DNA of 64,000 nt from an uncultured Verrucomicrobiota bacterium. GTDB taxonomy: Bacteria; Verrucomicrobiota; Verrucomicrobiia; Limisphaerales; UBA9464. Below the pieces are notes generated by a model, which was given only the letters and a program-made list of their open reading frames with translations, was not told where the DNA came from and searched no databases. The translations under genes were made by a program, and so were the position numbers. Location of the stretch: positions 140,604 to 204,603 of the forward strand of contig CAJAHH010000010.1 in NCBI GenBank assembly GCA_903939515.1, read 5' to 3'. Shown piece by piece: positions 22,610-33,400 of the stretch (its first letter is position 1; each line of letters opens with the position of its first letter).

Positions 22610-25342
22610 TCAAACAGGCTGCTGGGCAAGGGTCCGTCGCAGGTGGCGACCGGTATGAGAAATGGGGTCCGCGGCAATTTGTTCCGGGGTCCCCTCGGCC
22701 ACGACTTGCCCGCCGCCTGCGCCCCCCTCGAGCCCCATATCCACAATCCAGTCGGCTTCGGCGATGAGATCGAGGTTGTGCTCGATCACGATGACCGAGT
22801 GGCCCGCATCCACCAAGCGCTGCAGCACGGCAACCAAGCGTCGAACATCCTGGATGTGCAGTCCGAGAGTGGGCTCTTCGAGCACAAAAAGATCTCGGGG
22901 CAGCGGCCGGCCGGGAGCCTTTCGTAGAATTAAATCGGCGTTTTCCCGCTCGATCGCGGCGGATTTGAGTCCACCCAGAAGGTGGGTCACTAGCTTAATT
23001 CGCTGGGCCTCACCCCCGCTCAAGGTCGGGCTAATTTGGCCCAATTGAAGGTATTCAAGCCCCGTATCCCTCAAGGCTTCCAGAGGGCGGCGCAACCGCG
23101 TTTGGTGGGCAAAAAACTCAATGGCTTCAGCCACGGAGAGCTGGAGCACCTCCGCGATGGACTTGCCCTGATAGCGAATCTCCAGCGTCCCTGCGTTGAA
23201 GCGTTTGCCACCGCAGGCCTCGCAGCCCACCGAGGCGGTTGGGAGAAAATTCATTTCCATCTTCACCACCCCTGCCCCTTCGCAGTGCGGACACCGTCCT
23301 TGAGAGGAATTGAAACTAAAACGTCCGGGTCCATAGCCACGCATACGGGCCTCGGGCACCAGAGCAAACAAGGCTCGGATGTCGTCAAAGAATCCCACGT
23401 AAGTAGCAGGGGTGGACCGCGGAGTGCGTCCGATGGGGGTTTGATCCACCTCGTGGACGGCGCGCAAGCTCCCCAAGCCACGGACTCCCCCCGCCAATCC
23501 TCGCACCTTCTTTTCGTCCTCACCGGCCAGTACCGCTCGAACCCCAGGCACCAGACACTCTTTGACCAAGGTGCTCTTGCCCGACCCGCTCACCCCCGTC
23601 ACCACCACCAAGCGTCCCAAGGGGAAGGATACGGTCACATCCTTGAGGTTGTTCAACCGCGCGTGGTGCACGGTCAACCACTCGACAGAAATCACCGAGG
23701 CGGCCGCCTTCGCAGATTTCCCCCGCGGCTTGCGTACTCCAGTCACTTCGACGGGGCGTCGCTCGCCACGGGCCGGTCGCGGCAGCGGTTCTCGAAGGCA
23801 GCGACCCGTCACCGAATCCGGGTGGCGAAGCAAATCCTGCAATGTGCCCTCGGCGACGACCTCTCCCCCACGCACACCCGCACCAGGACCCAAATCTAAA
23901 ATCCAATCGGCACGGCGCATGGTGTCTTCATCGTGCTCCACCACCACGAGGGAATTGCCCCGCGCGCGCAGTTTTTCCAAGGCGTCGAGCAAGTGTTGGT
24001 TGTCTCGGGCATGGAGCCCGATGGTGGGCTCATCGAGCACATACAGGACGCCACTGAGATTCGACCCCAACTGAGCCGCAAGCCGGATCCGTTGACCTTC
24101 GCCACCGCTCAAGGTGATCACACTGCGGCTGAGTTGCAGATAACCCAGACCCACCTCTCCCATGAACTTCAGGCGCTCACGGATCTCCGGAAGAATGTCC
24201 CGAGAGATTTCTGCAGCGCGACCCTCGGGGCGCAGAGCGTCAAACCAGGCTCGAGCCACTTCGACGGACCAACGACCCATTTCCTCGATGGTGGGGCGTT
24301 CCGATGGGGCTTCACCCAGGGGCAACCGGACGGCCCGCGCCACCGGATTCAGACGGGCTCCTTGGCACGAAGGGCAAGTCTCCCGGGATTCAGCCCAGCT
24401 GAACCACGATTCCTCCACCGAGTCGGCATTGGCCCCACGCTCCACATCGGGCAAGTGGAACAACTCGCCGAAACCGCGGCATTGCAGGCACCATCCCTGG
24501 CTGGAGTTGTAGCTGAAATTCTTGGGATCCAACGAAGGGAACGACCGCCGGCATTTGGGGCAACCGCGTTCCGTGGAATGCACGGTCAGGTGCCCCTTGC
24601 GATCGAGAGCAAAGAGGGTGCGTTTGCCCGCTTCGAGGGCTTCCTCGATCCGCTGAACGCGCACCTCGGAAGAGTCGCTGGCCTTAAAAACACCCGTGAC
24701 GACTTCAACATCGTGTTCCTTGAATCGATCGAGTCGGAAGTTCTCATCGGCCAGAACCAACTGACCATCGGCGCGCAGTTCATGATAACCCCGCTGACGA
24801 GCCCATTCGGCCACCTCGCTGTGGAACCCCTTGCGATTGCGAATTACTGGAGCCAGCAGCTTCAGTGGCCCGCGCCTGCGGACTGCCTCGTCCAAGGTGG
24901 TCAGCAACTCCTCGCGAGTTTGTGCCTCGACGGGAACAGCACAGTCGGGGCACTGCAGGATTCCCAATCGGGCGTACAGCAGGCGGATGAAGTGGTACAC
25001 CTCGGTCACGGTGGCCACCGTACTCTTGCCACCACCCCGGGTAGTTCCCTGCTCGATACTGACCGACGGCGGTAACCCCGTGATGAGATCCACATCCGGC
25101 CGGGACATCGGATCTGCAAACTGGCGAGCGTAGGCACTCATCGAGTCCAGGAACCGACGTTGCCCTTCGGCGAACAAAATATCGAAGGCGAGGGTGCTCT
25201 TGCCGGAGCCACTGACCCCGGTCACCACCACGAACTTCCCGCGCGGGATATCCACGGAGATGTTGCGCAAATTGTGCTCGCGCGCCCCCTGGATGCGGAT
25301 GACATCCGACGCCACGGGGGAGTTTTTCAGTTCCTTCGACAC
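22610..25342 (-). CDS. uvrA: Excinuclease ABC subunit A
   Basis: Damage-recognition ATPase of nucleotide excision repair. At 910 residues it is a little shorter than E. coli UvrA (940). Two ABC modules are complete: Walker A GVSGSGKSTLAFD and GVSGSGKSTLVKE, signatures TLSGGEGQRIRLA and TLSGGEAQRIKLV, Walker B regions LYVLDEPTIGLH and LFVLEEPTLGLH. Zinc-binding CxxC pairs appear in CPKCRRSF...CLQC and CPHCEGAG...CEAC. It starts at GTG 25342 (MSKELKNS). The segment after the first module (TRGGGKSTVATVTEVYHF) departs from the usual TSHNPRSTVGTVTEIYD, so it may be a divergent paralogue; no second uvrA is in this window. Confidence 0.94.
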   Translation of the reverse strand: MSKELKNSPVASDVIRIQGAREHNLRNISVDIPRGKFVVVTGVSGSGKSTLAFDILFAEGQRRFLDSMSAYARQFADPMSRPDVDLITGLPPSVSIEQGTTRGGGKSTVATVTEVYHFIRLLYARLGILQCPDCAVPVEAQTREELLTTLDEAVRRRGPLKLLAPVIRNRKGFHSEVAEWARQRGYHELRADGQLVLADENFRLDRFKEHDVEVVTGVFKASDSSEVRVQRIEEALEAGKRTLFALDRKGHLTVHSTERGCPKCRRSFPSLDPKNFSYNSSQGWCLQCRGFGELFHLPDVERGANADSVEESWFSWAESRETCPSCQGARLNPVARAVRLPLGEAPSERPTIEEMGRWSVEVARAWFDALRPEGRAAEISRDILPEIRERLKFMGEVGLGYLQLSRSVITLSGGEGQRIRLAAQLGSNLSGVLYVLDEPTIGLHARDNQHLLDALEKLRARGNSLVVVEHDEDTMRRADWILDLGPGAGVRGGEVVAEGTLQDLLRHPDSVTGRCLREPLPRPARGERRPVEVTGVRKPRGKSAKAAASVISVEWLTVHHARLNNLKDVTVSFPLGRLVVVTGVSGSGKSTLVKECLVPGVRAVLAGEDEKKVRGLAGGVRGLGSLRAVHEVDQTPIGRTPRSTPATYVGFFDDIRALFALVPEARMRGYGPGRFSFNSSQGRCPHCEGAGVVKMEMNFLPTASVGCEACGGKRFNAGTLEIRYQGKSIAEVLQLSVAEAIEFFAHQTRLRRPLEALRDTGLEYLQLGQISPTLSGGEAQRIKLVTHLLGGLKSAAIERENADLILRKAPGRPLPRDLFVLEEPTLGLHIQDVRRLVAVLQRLVDAGHSVIVIEHNLDLIAEADWIVDMGLEGGAGGGQVVAEGTPEQIAADPISHTGRHLRRTLAQQPV

Positions 25343-25437
25343 AGCCTGAGGATGGTCCTGCTTTGGTTCTCGAGCAAACGGTCCGGGACGCCTCTTTTCG
25401 ATAACCCCTAGAAGGCCCCAAAAAAAGCGCCTCTCTT

Positions 25438-25827
25438 TCAGCGAGCCAACAAGGCCACCAACTCCCGATCGGCCTCGGGAAATGCGTAAGTGGGCAGGTC
25501 CTTCGGACCAACCCAGGCCACGGCCGCACAGTCGATAGGCCGGGGCTCCCCTGAAATCAGCACCGCGGCATAGAAGCGAAGTCGGACCGATTTCTCCGGA
25601 TAGTGATGCACCGTCTCATACCGCAGTTCGCCCACGGTCACGGTGATGGCCAATTCTTCCTGCAACTCGCGGACCAGACAGTCTTGCCACGTCTCGGCCG
25701 GCTCGCGCTTGCCGCCGGGAAATTCCCAGAGCCCGGCCAGATGGGAACCTTGTTTTCGCTGGGTGATGAGGATCAACCCATCGCGCTCCACCAGGCCTGC
25801 TGCCACGTCGATGACACCGGAGGGCAT
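25438..25827 (-). CDS. MutT-like Nudix hydrolase
   Basis: A 129-residue Nudix protein, probably an 8-oxo-dGTP diphosphatase that cleanses the nucleotide pool. The Nudix box G39-x5-E45-x7-R53-E-L-x-E-E is complete (FPGGKREPAETWQDCLVREL, then QEEL). The segment SHLAGLWEFPGGK is the family opening of MutT and of the MutY C-terminal domain. The ATG at 25827 follows the stop of the epimerase gene by seven bases, so it is the last gene of the ugd-epimerase transcript. The longer upstream frame is not coding. Confidence 0.9.
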   Translation of the reverse strand: MPSGVIDVAAGLVERDGLILITQRKQGSHLAGLWEFPGGKREPAETWQDCLVRELQEELAITVTVGELRYETVHHYPEKSVRLRFYAAVLISGEPRPIDCAAVAWVGPKDLPTYAFPEADRELVALLAR

Positions 25828-25834
25828 GACCAAT

Positions 25835-26848
25835 TCAGCCGCCAATGCGGTAGTATTCCCGGTACCAGGCGACGAACCGCTCGATGCCGAGTTCGATCGG
25901 TGTGGCCGGCTTAAAATCCACAGCCTCGGTGAGGGCGTCGACGTCGGCATAAGTCGCAGGCACGTCGCCCGCCTGCATCGGCAACATCCGCTTCTCCACC
26001 GTCTTCCCGATGGTCTTTTCGAGACAACCGATGACGTGCATTAGCTCGGCAGGCTGATTATTGCCGATGTTGTAAATGCGGTAGGGGGCCGAGCTCGTCC
26101 CCGGATCCGGCACAGCCCCGTTCCAGTTGGGATTGACTGAAGCCAAACGGTCACAGGTGCGAACCACGCCTTGGACGATGTCGTCGATATAGGTGAAATC
26201 GCGCCGCATCTTCCCCTGGTTGAACACATCGATCGGCTGACCGGCCAAGATCGCCTTGGTGAACAGAAACATAGCCATGTCCGGGCGTCCCCAGGGGCCG
26301 TACACCGTGAAGAACCGCAAGCCCGTCGTCGGAAGTCGGTACAAGTGGCTGTAGGTGTGCGCCATCAGCTCATTGGCCTTCTTGGTGGCGGCATACAAGC
26401 TCAAGGGGTGATCCACGGTGTGGTGGACACTGAAGGGCATGGTTGTGTTGGCCCCATACACCGACGAGGACGAGGCATACACCAGGTGCTCGACACCATG
26501 ATGGCGACATCCCTCTAGGATATTCATGAAGCCCACGAGGTTCGAATCCACGTAGGCGTGGGGATTTTGAATGGAATACCGCACGCCTGCCTGCGCGGCC
26601 AAATGGATAACCCGCTGCGGCTTTTCTTGTGCGAAGAGAGCCTCCATGCCGGCGCGGTCGGACAACTCTAGGCGGTGGAAACGGAAACCCGGACGCCCGC
26701 TGAGCTTGGCCAACCGGGCCTCCTTCAGGCTGACGTCGTAGTAGTCGTTGAGGTTGTCGAGGCCGATCACCTCATCCCCCCGACTCAACAGCAGCTCGGA
26801 GGTGTGGAAACCAATGAATCCGGCCGCGCCGGTGACGAGGATTTTCAT
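25835..26848 (-). CDS. NAD-dependent epimerase, probably UDP-glucuronate 4-epimerase
   Basis: Extended short-chain dehydrogenase of 337 residues. The NAD site is [14 protein letters not shown]; catalytic residues are in YASSSSVYG and Y152-x-x-x-K156 ([10 protein letters not shown]). [20 protein letters not shown] is the signature of the CapI/LpsL/GAE group that interconverts UDP-glucuronate and UDP-galacturonate, and [13 protein letters not shown] is also typical. It lies 42 bases downstream of the UDP-glucose dehydrogenase gene, which makes its substrate. Together they would supply uronic acids for envelope or extracellular polysaccharide. Confidence 0.9.
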   Translation of the reverse strand: MKILVTGAAGFIGFHTSELLLSRGDEVIGLDNLNDYYDVSLKEARLAKLSGRPGFRFHRLELSDRAGMEALFAQEKPQRVIHLAAQAGVRYSIQNPHAYVDSNLVGFMNILEGCRHHGVEHLVYASSSSVYGANTTMPFSVHHTVDHPLSLYAATKKANELMAHTYSHLYRLPTTGLRFFTVYGPWGRPDMAMFLFTKAILAGQPIDVFNQGKMRRDFTYIDDIVQGVVRTCDRLASVNPNWNGAVPDPGTSSAPYRIYNIGNNQPAELMHVIGCLEKTIGKTVEKRMLPMQAGDVPATYADVDALTEAVDFKPATPIELGIERFVAWYREYYRIGG

Positions 26849-26890
26849 AACCTAATTTTAACCGTCTCCAGACCGCTGAGGCGCCGCGCT

Positions 26891-28189
26891 TCAGCGACCA
26901 ATACTGCGATACAAGAACCCCAGTTGCTTCATTTCCACCGGGTCCAACAAGTTGCGGCCGTCAAAAACAATGGCCGTCGCCATGGAAGATTTGATACGGG
27001 CCCAGTCGAGTCGACCGAACTCCGACCACTCAGTGGCGATCACCAGCGCATCGCACCCAGTCGCGACTGCTTCCGCCTCCGAGACATACTCCACGGCTGA
27101 ACCTGCGGGAAAGAAAGCTCGGGCTTTTTCCATGCCCTTGGGATCGTGCACCCGCAACCGCGCACCGTCGGCCAGCATGCGGTGACACAAATCGATGGAC
27201 GGCGAATTGCGCACGTCATCGGTGTTCTGCTTGAAGGTCAACCCCAACACACCGATGTGCTTTTCTTTGAGCACCCACAGCGTGTCGGTGATTTTTTGAT
27301 GGAACCGCTCCATCTGCGTGGCATTGATCCGCTGAACTTCCTTGAGTAGGCGGAAATCGTACCCCAACTGCTCGCTAATCTTGATGAAGGCGCTCAGGTC
27401 TTTCGGGAAGCAGGACCCCCCAAAGCCGAGACCTGCCTGGAGGAATCGGGTGCCAATACGCGCATCGAGCCCCATGCCTCGGGTGACCTCTTGGACATTG
27501 GCGCCACTGGCCTCGCAAATCACCGACAGTGCATTGGCGTAGCTGATCTTCAGCGCGAGGAAGGAATTGGCCGCATGCTTGATGAGTTCAGCCGAATTGG
27601 CGTCGGTCACGATGATCGGCGCATGGAAGGGCTCGTAAATCTCCCGCATCTTGGCCGCCGCCCGTTCACTGGAGGTCCCGACAACCACCCGGTCGGGCTT
27701 CATGAGGTCGTCGATGGCAAAACCCTCCCGGAGGAACTCCGGATTGCTCACCACATCAAAATCAGCATCGGTCTTCCGGTAGCGCTTAATCGTCTCGGCC
27801 ACCTTCTCGGCGGTCTTCACGGGGACCGTGCTCTTGTCGACGATGACCCGGTAGCCAGTCAGGCACCCGGCGATTTCCCGAGCCACGCCTTCGATGAAGC
27901 TCAAATCCACCGAACCATCGGGCTGCGGCGGCGTCGGGACGGCGATGAACACCGCCTCGGAACCCGCCACGCCTTCAGCCGTGGATGACGTGAAACTCAG
28001 ACGCCCGGCCGCGACTGTCCGATGCACCAAGGCTTCCAAGCCGGGCTCGAAGATGGGGATTTCGCCGCCTTGCAAGCGACGAACCTTTTCGCGGTCGGAA
28101 TCAACGCAAATGACCGTGTGCCCTACATCCGCAAAACAGGCGCCGGTGACCAATCCGACATAGCCCGTGCCAATAATTGAAATGTTCAT
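26891..28189 (-). CDS. ugd: UDP-glucose 6-dehydrogenase
   Basis: Oxidises UDP-glucose to UDP-glucuronate with two NAD+. The 432-residue protein opens with the NAD-binding GTGYVGLVTGACFADVGH; catalytic Cys260 lies in GLGFGGSCFPKD; other conserved parts are VDKSTVPVKTAEKV, SNPEFLREG and GLTFKQNTDDVRNSP. First gene of a three-gene unit with the uronate epimerase and the Nudix gene. A GDP-mannose dehydrogenase is less likely because of the YVG and epimerase context. Confidence 0.95.
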   Translation of the reverse strand: MNISIIGTGYVGLVTGACFADVGHTVICVDSDREKVRRLQGGEIPIFEPGLEALVHRTVAAGRLSFTSSTAEGVAGSEAVFIAVPTPPQPDGSVDLSFIEGVAREIAGCLTGYRVIVDKSTVPVKTAEKVAETIKRYRKTDADFDVVSNPEFLREGFAIDDLMKPDRVVVGTSSERAAAKMREIYEPFHAPIIVTDANSAELIKHAANSFLALKISYANALSVICEASGANVQEVTRGMGLDARIGTRFLQAGLGFGGSCFPKDLSAFIKISEQLGYDFRLLKEVQRINATQMERFHQKITDTLWVLKEKHIGVLGLTFKQNTDDVRNSPSIDLCHRMLADGARLRVHDPKGMEKARAFFPAGSAVEYVSEAEAVATGCDALVIATEWSEFGRLDWARIKSSMATAIVFDGRNLLDPVEMKQLGFLYRSIGR

Positions 28190-28241
28190 TCAGGTGAGAC
28201 CGGACTCGATGCCAAAACCGATGAAACGATCCGGTGACACC

Positions 28242-28967
28242 TCACGGAACCGGCTTCACCGCGGGCTTGGCGACGGGGGCATTGGTGGCCACCGAGGTCA
28301 ATTCAGGATGAGCCTGAAGCAAGGCCGCCTTGTGGGCCGAGGCTTCTTGGGCCGCCATGCTGGTGGCGTCCTTGGACACCTCGTCATACAAGGCAAGCGC
28401 CTCTGAATACTGCTTTTGCGATTCGTGGATCAACGCCTTGGACAAGCGGGCCTGAGCCACCAACGGATCGGTAGCAAAGCCCGAGATGAACCGACCATAA
28501 GCCGCGATGGCCTCGGCCGTCTTGTTCTGGGCATCGAGGGCACTGGCCACTCCGTAGGTCGCAGCGCCTCCCAACAAACTATCCGCATGGGTCTGATTGA
28601 AGGTCTCTAAGGCCTTCTGAGACTCGGCATACTTGCCGTCTTCGAACAGTTTGGTGGCGGCCAAGAATTCTGAACGCTCGGCAGCGGCCGTTCCAGAATG
28701 CTGGGACGCGACCTTGAACAGGTCGGCCGCGGTCGGTCCGCCGTTCTTTCCGGCAGCGCTCAAAGTCGCAAAGAGCGCCTGATTGGCTTCGGCCTCGGCA
28801 GAGGCGTGCACGTTCTTCTGGACGATCAAAGTCACTGCCGCCAAGGAAACCACAACAAATCCGATGGCCAGAGTCTTCTTGTTCTCCTCCAACCAGGTCA
28901 GCACGGACAACGTCAGGTCCGCTGAGGGCTGTTGCTCTTCTGGCTGGGGCTGAATCTGCAGGCTCAT
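28242..28967 (-). CDS. Membrane-anchored tetratricopeptide-like protein (YfgM/BamD-like)
   Basis: A 241-residue protein with a short cytoplasmic N-terminus, one membrane helix (about residues 33-50, LAIGFVVVSLAAVTLIVQ) and a periplasmic region of helical TPR-like repeats (LFKVASQHSGTAAAERSEFLA, KYAESQKALETF, GVASALDAQNKTAEAIAAYG). The arrangement resembles YfgM, an ancillary subunit of the Sec-associated chaperone network, but sequence alone cannot assign that role. A Pro/Ala/Lys tail closes the protein. Stands 52 bases upstream of ugd, possibly in one transcript. Confidence 0.78.
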   Translation of the reverse strand: MSLQIQPQPEEQQPSADLTLSVLTWLEENKKTLAIGFVVVSLAAVTLIVQKNVHASAEAEANQALFATLSAAGKNGGPTAADLFKVASQHSGTAAAERSEFLAATKLFEDGKYAESQKALETFNQTHADSLLGGAATYGVASALDAQNKTAEAIAAYGRFISGFATDPLVAQARLSKALIHESQKQYSEALALYDEVSKDATSMAAQEASAHKAALLQAHPELTSVATNAPVAKPAVKPVP

Positions 28968-29173
28968 AAAGTGCCCGAGATCATTGAGATCAAGGCTACA
29001 AACACAAGAGCGAACCCAAGGGGCCGCTTGCCCGAGTCTTCCCGCGAGTTCGCTAACCGGTCGGCGAGACTCTGGAATGCCAAAAAAGAGACACGTCCCA
29101 GCCGCGGGTCACCGAAACTTTAAAGGCCAAGGGGTCTCTGCCCTGCTCGGAAGTCTGTCGGACAAACAAACCC

Positions 29174-30397
29174 TTAAAACTCCGCGCTGCGGACCCAAGC
29201 TTGGTTGAAGCGCGCGTGGCGTATTGTTTCCCGACCACCGAGCACTTCGCTCCAAGTCGCGTGCAACCCACCGTCCCGTGTTTCAATTAAAGAGGGATAA
29301 GAAAACGAGCCCTGCCCCGGCAACGCACCGGCCAATTGCCGCCGAATCGGCCAAGTCTTCCCTTCATCTTGACTCATCCAGACGGCCAACGAATGACGCC
29401 CAGATTCCACCGCGTTGCCGATAAAGATCCATTCACCCGATCGAAGCACCCGCACCTCAGCTCCGGAACCCGGATTGGGAATTTCAGAATCTTCCGCCGG
29501 AGTCCAAGTCTCTCCGCGATCCCTGGATTCGGCGCGAAGCAAACGCTGCGGAGGCGGACCATTGTCCCGCATCCAAGCCACCACCGAACCATCCCGGCGA
29601 ACCGTCAGGCTCGGCTGAACATTCCCTACACCCACGATGGGCCCGGACGGACGCCAAGACCGTCCCTGATCATCGGAAAGGGCCACCATCGAAATGGAAT
29701 ATCCATCGTGGTAAAGCGGCAGCATCCACCGACCCGCCACGGTGGTGAGGTGGGCGCGCGGCATCCAACCCAGTCGACGATAGAGTCGATTGGTGGCACC
29801 GAGGTGGATTCCTTCAATAAATTCCGACACTTCCTGGCGCTGCCTAGAAGTCAGATCCGGTCGTGAGTGCTCCTGCTGCAACCGAGGCAAATGGCCATTG
29901 AGGACTTTGAGAAATTCTTCGCCCGGGGCCAACAAGACCGGCTCCATGCCGTCCCAACGCACCGGTCCACGAGTCCGCCACCGGGCACTCACCCGCGCCT
30001 GCAACAACGTCGATTCCCACGTGTTGGCCAGAATCACGGCATGGAAGAGCCACAAGCGACCTTGCGCATCCACATGGAGCGACGGATTGCAGTCCGGGAA
30101 TCCCGGTGTGTCCCAGAGGGTGAAGCGGGGTTCCCATGAACGGGATCCGGGCCGACGACGCGAGGCCTGAAGCTTCACATCATCAGCCTTGCGCTCGCCG
30201 GACCCGTTGAACCACGCCACCAACAACGTGCCGTCGGGAGCCTCGACCACACAGGAAGCATGATTGTGCCGGGCCTCCGGCGCGAAGATCACCTCGGAGA
30301 TTAGCGTGGGTATTACGCGGTCGGAACCCGATACGGCCAAAGCGGCTAGGCAGCAAACCCACCAGAAAACCCACCCACCGGCTCGTTGAAAGCGCAT
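29174..30397 (-). CDS. Secreted sialidase-like BNR-repeat protein
   Basis: A 407-residue exported protein starting at the ATG at 30397, which gives a signal peptide (GGWVFWWVCCLAALAVSGS). The rest is a six-bladed propeller of the sialidase/BNR superfamily: HNHASCVVEAPDGTLLVAWFNG, SDDQGRSWRPSG and SRDRGETWTP, and SQDEGKTWPIRR are Asp-box repeats (S-x-D-x-G-x-T-W). EAPDGTLLVAWFNGSGE resembles the BNR_2 family found in Planctomycetes and Verrucomicrobia. The usual arginine triad and Tyr/Glu nucleophile of true sialidases cannot be confirmed, so the substrate is open; exo-alpha-sialidase or another glycan lyase-like activity is possible. Confidence 0.82.
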   Translation of the reverse strand: MRFQRAGGWVFWWVCCLAALAVSGSDRVIPTLISEVIFAPEARHNHASCVVEAPDGTLLVAWFNGSGERKADDVKLQASRRRPGSRSWEPRFTLWDTPGFPDCNPSLHVDAQGRLWLFHAVILANTWESTLLQARVSARWRTRGPVRWDGMEPVLLAPGEEFLKVLNGHLPRLQQEHSRPDLTSRQRQEVSEFIEGIHLGATNRLYRRLGWMPRAHLTTVAGRWMLPLYHDGYSISMVALSDDQGRSWRPSGPIVGVGNVQPSLTVRRDGSVVAWMRDNGPPPQRLLRAESRDRGETWTPAEDSEIPNPGSGAEVRVLRSGEWIFIGNAVESGRHSLAVWMSQDEGKTWPIRRQLAGALPGQGSFSYPSLIETRDGGLHATWSEVLGGRETIRHARFNQAWVRSAEF

Positions 30398-30467
30398 GAT
30401 TGTCAAAGATTCACTCAGACTCCGCAAACCCGTCGTTGAGAATACGGTCTATGGTTGGAGGGGGCGC

Positions 30468-33400
30468 TCACGGCGGAGTAATATCCACGACCCGGTAGAA
30501 GCGACTCGCGCTGCCTTCGGACCCCGGATCGCTCAACACCGTGCTGTCGGCGCTGACACTCACTTCTTGGATGGGGCTCCACGTTCCCAGAACCCCGCCT
30601 CGCTCCAAGCGATAGCGACGCCCCAAAGAACCGCGCAACACCAGTTCCAGAGTGCCATCCGCCAAGAACCCTGAGAGCTCCAGGCGTGGAGCCGACACGC
30701 CTCGATTGGCCGCTCCCGGAGTCGGGGTTCCCAACGATCCCGTCGCCGGATCGCCGTCGATTTGGAGCGCCCAGGAACGGTCATTGGCGGCATCCACCGT
30801 GCCCCGGAAGACATCCACGGCCTGTGGACCAACTCCGACAGTGCGACCGAGCAGGATTTGGAACGGAGCTCCAGCCGTGGACGGCAATCGGAAGGATGTG
30901 TGCCATTCGGTGGTCGTGTTCTGCAGCGTGTCGCCATCGACAAAGACGACGCGGAATCCCCCCGGCGGAATCGAGGTCGCAGGCGGGAAGCCCCAAGGGA
31001 TGGATCCGGCGAGCATGTCCGTCAGGAAAAGCCCCTCCAGAGATACCGGCGCATCGCCCGTATTGATCAACTCCAGCCACGGCTCGGCCGTGCCGCTCAA
31101 GTCTCGAAGACCCAGCCCATTGCGTGGCAATACCTCGTTGATGCGCAGCGTCGGAAACTCAGGCAGGACCGCGGACACCGTGTTGGCCGCACCCGGGGTG
31201 GCTGAAAGAGATACGCCACCTTCCAACGTCATCTCCAACCCAAACACGATGTCCGAGCTCGAGAGGTTGGCCTGATGCACCTCGACCGCGAAGGTGTTTT
31301 CTCCCGGCACCAGGAACTCCGAAGGCAAGGTGAACGGACCCTCAATGGCCGCATCGCCGACGGTGCGGTTGGCAAATGTTTCATGCGTCACCACAACATC
31401 GTCCATGCCGAGGAAATGCGCTTTCCGTCCATTGACCCACAGCACATAGCCATCGTCCAACATCACCCGGAATCGGACCGACACGCCCGCCGTAAGGGCG
31501 GGGATCGTAACCTTTCGACGGAAGTAATAGGCAGACTGCCCCAAGGTTAGCGCCGTGGTTTTGTTGGTGGCCAGAGCGGCCGACTCCACATAGAGGAGCC
31601 CGCCACCACTGGGCCAGGCGGCCTCATTGAATGCAGGCGTCACCCAGTTGGTGCCGCCTGCTGGGGCTCCGTCCTGGAAGTACTTCCACGTGTCCGTGAA
31701 ACCCAGCACCGTGCGGCTTCCCTGGAATGTCGTCGCCACCGTCCAGTTACCCGCACGGTTGCGATCCTGACGCGCATCGATGAGCTGCAGTGACTGGTTG
31801 GTGCCCAGTGTGCCACTGGGCCATGGAGCCACACCGTCATAATCCACTCGGTCCAACACCGTTTCCGGCGTTCCACCGGTGGTGGGTTGAACCAATCGCA
31901 ACGAGTCGGCGACGGCCCCGAGGCTGCCGGTCCACTCGCCGAGGATTCTCGGGATCACACCGAACACATTCGACATTCCCGTCGGACTGCGAACAACCAA
32001 CGCCCGTGCTCCCGGAGCCATGGTACTGCCGCTCGGGAATGCAAAACTCAAATTGCTTCCGCTCAGACGCAGGCCAGACAAATCCCACGCGGTTTTCGAA
32101 GAACGGTTGAAGAGTTCAATGAACTCGGCACCGACTGGCGAAGACCGCCGCAGGATCTCCGAAAAAACCACCTGGAATCGCGGGCGAACGGTGATCTCAA
32201 AGCGTTGGGTGTCACTGAGATTGCCCGGACCGTCATCGGTCACTCGAACAGAGATCGTCTGGATGGAGGCCCCTGCATCGTCATCCGGGGTCCACTGAAA
32301 CAAACCGCTAATCGGATCGATGGTTACTCCGGCGGGAGCCCCGGGTTCGATGGAGAATCGGAGGTTCTGTGCCGGCTGGTCGGGATCCGTTGCCGAAACC
32401 ACGACGCTCACACTGCGCCCCTCGTCCACAGTCAACGGGGCGATGGGTGCCAGTACGGGAGGTTGATTGAGTTCAGCCACTTCCAACAGCAACTCGCGCA
32501 CCACTGAAAGCGCGTCGGACGAACCGTCTACCGCCCGTACCAGCACCACCACACTCGCTGGGCCCTGTGCCTCGGTCGGCGTCCAGTGGACGGCACCCGT
32601 CTGAGGATTGAGTACGAACCCATCCGGTGCAGGACCATCGATCTGGAACCGCACGGGCAAGCCTTCGGGATCCGAGGCTTTCAAAGCCAGGCTCCACGGA
32701 GTCCCCTCGACCAACTTCTGGGAGGTTACCCAATCAAAGATCGGCGGGTTGTTGATTTCCAAGACACGGATCCGGAGCACCCCGGAAACTGATCGCGAGG
32801 GTACTCCATCGTCCCGAATTCGATAGGCCACCGTTTGAATCGTGCCGCCGAGGCTTTCATCGGGCGTCCAAGTGATTTGCCCCTTGGAAGACAATGTCAG
32901 GCCTGCGGGCAGGATTCCTTCCGCCTCAAAGGTTAGTAACTGCGCGGGGCGGTCCGGATCTGTTGCCTCTAATTGAGTGAGGAGCTCAACCCCTTCTTTC
33001 GCCTCCAAGGTCACCTCCGTGGGCGGGTTCGGCACGAGGTTCACTTCGGTGACGTTGATCTGGACCCGCAACAGGCTGGTCCGAATGGGCGAGCCATTGT
33101 CCAACGCGCGAACCAGAAAACTATAGACACCCGGACCATCGCTCTCCGAAGGCAGCCATTGGAAGCGGCCCGTTGTCGAATCGATCACCGCACCCGGAGG
33201 CGCATCGGCACCCAACGCGTAGGTCACGGTCTGCCCCGCATCCGGATCGACCGCGTTGACGATGAACGCGATTGAAACTTGCTCTTGCGAACTCATGGGA
33301 TTCATCGGAATGAAAACCGGGGGTCGATTTCCTCCCGCTAGGACATTGGGCAATCCCGGTGTGGGCACTTCCATCGAGGACAACGGCACCGGTCCTCCAT

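Noticed and set aside
23933..25075. 380-codon plus-strand open frame
   Set aside because: Antisense shadow of uvrA, GC-rich third positions; no recognisable family.
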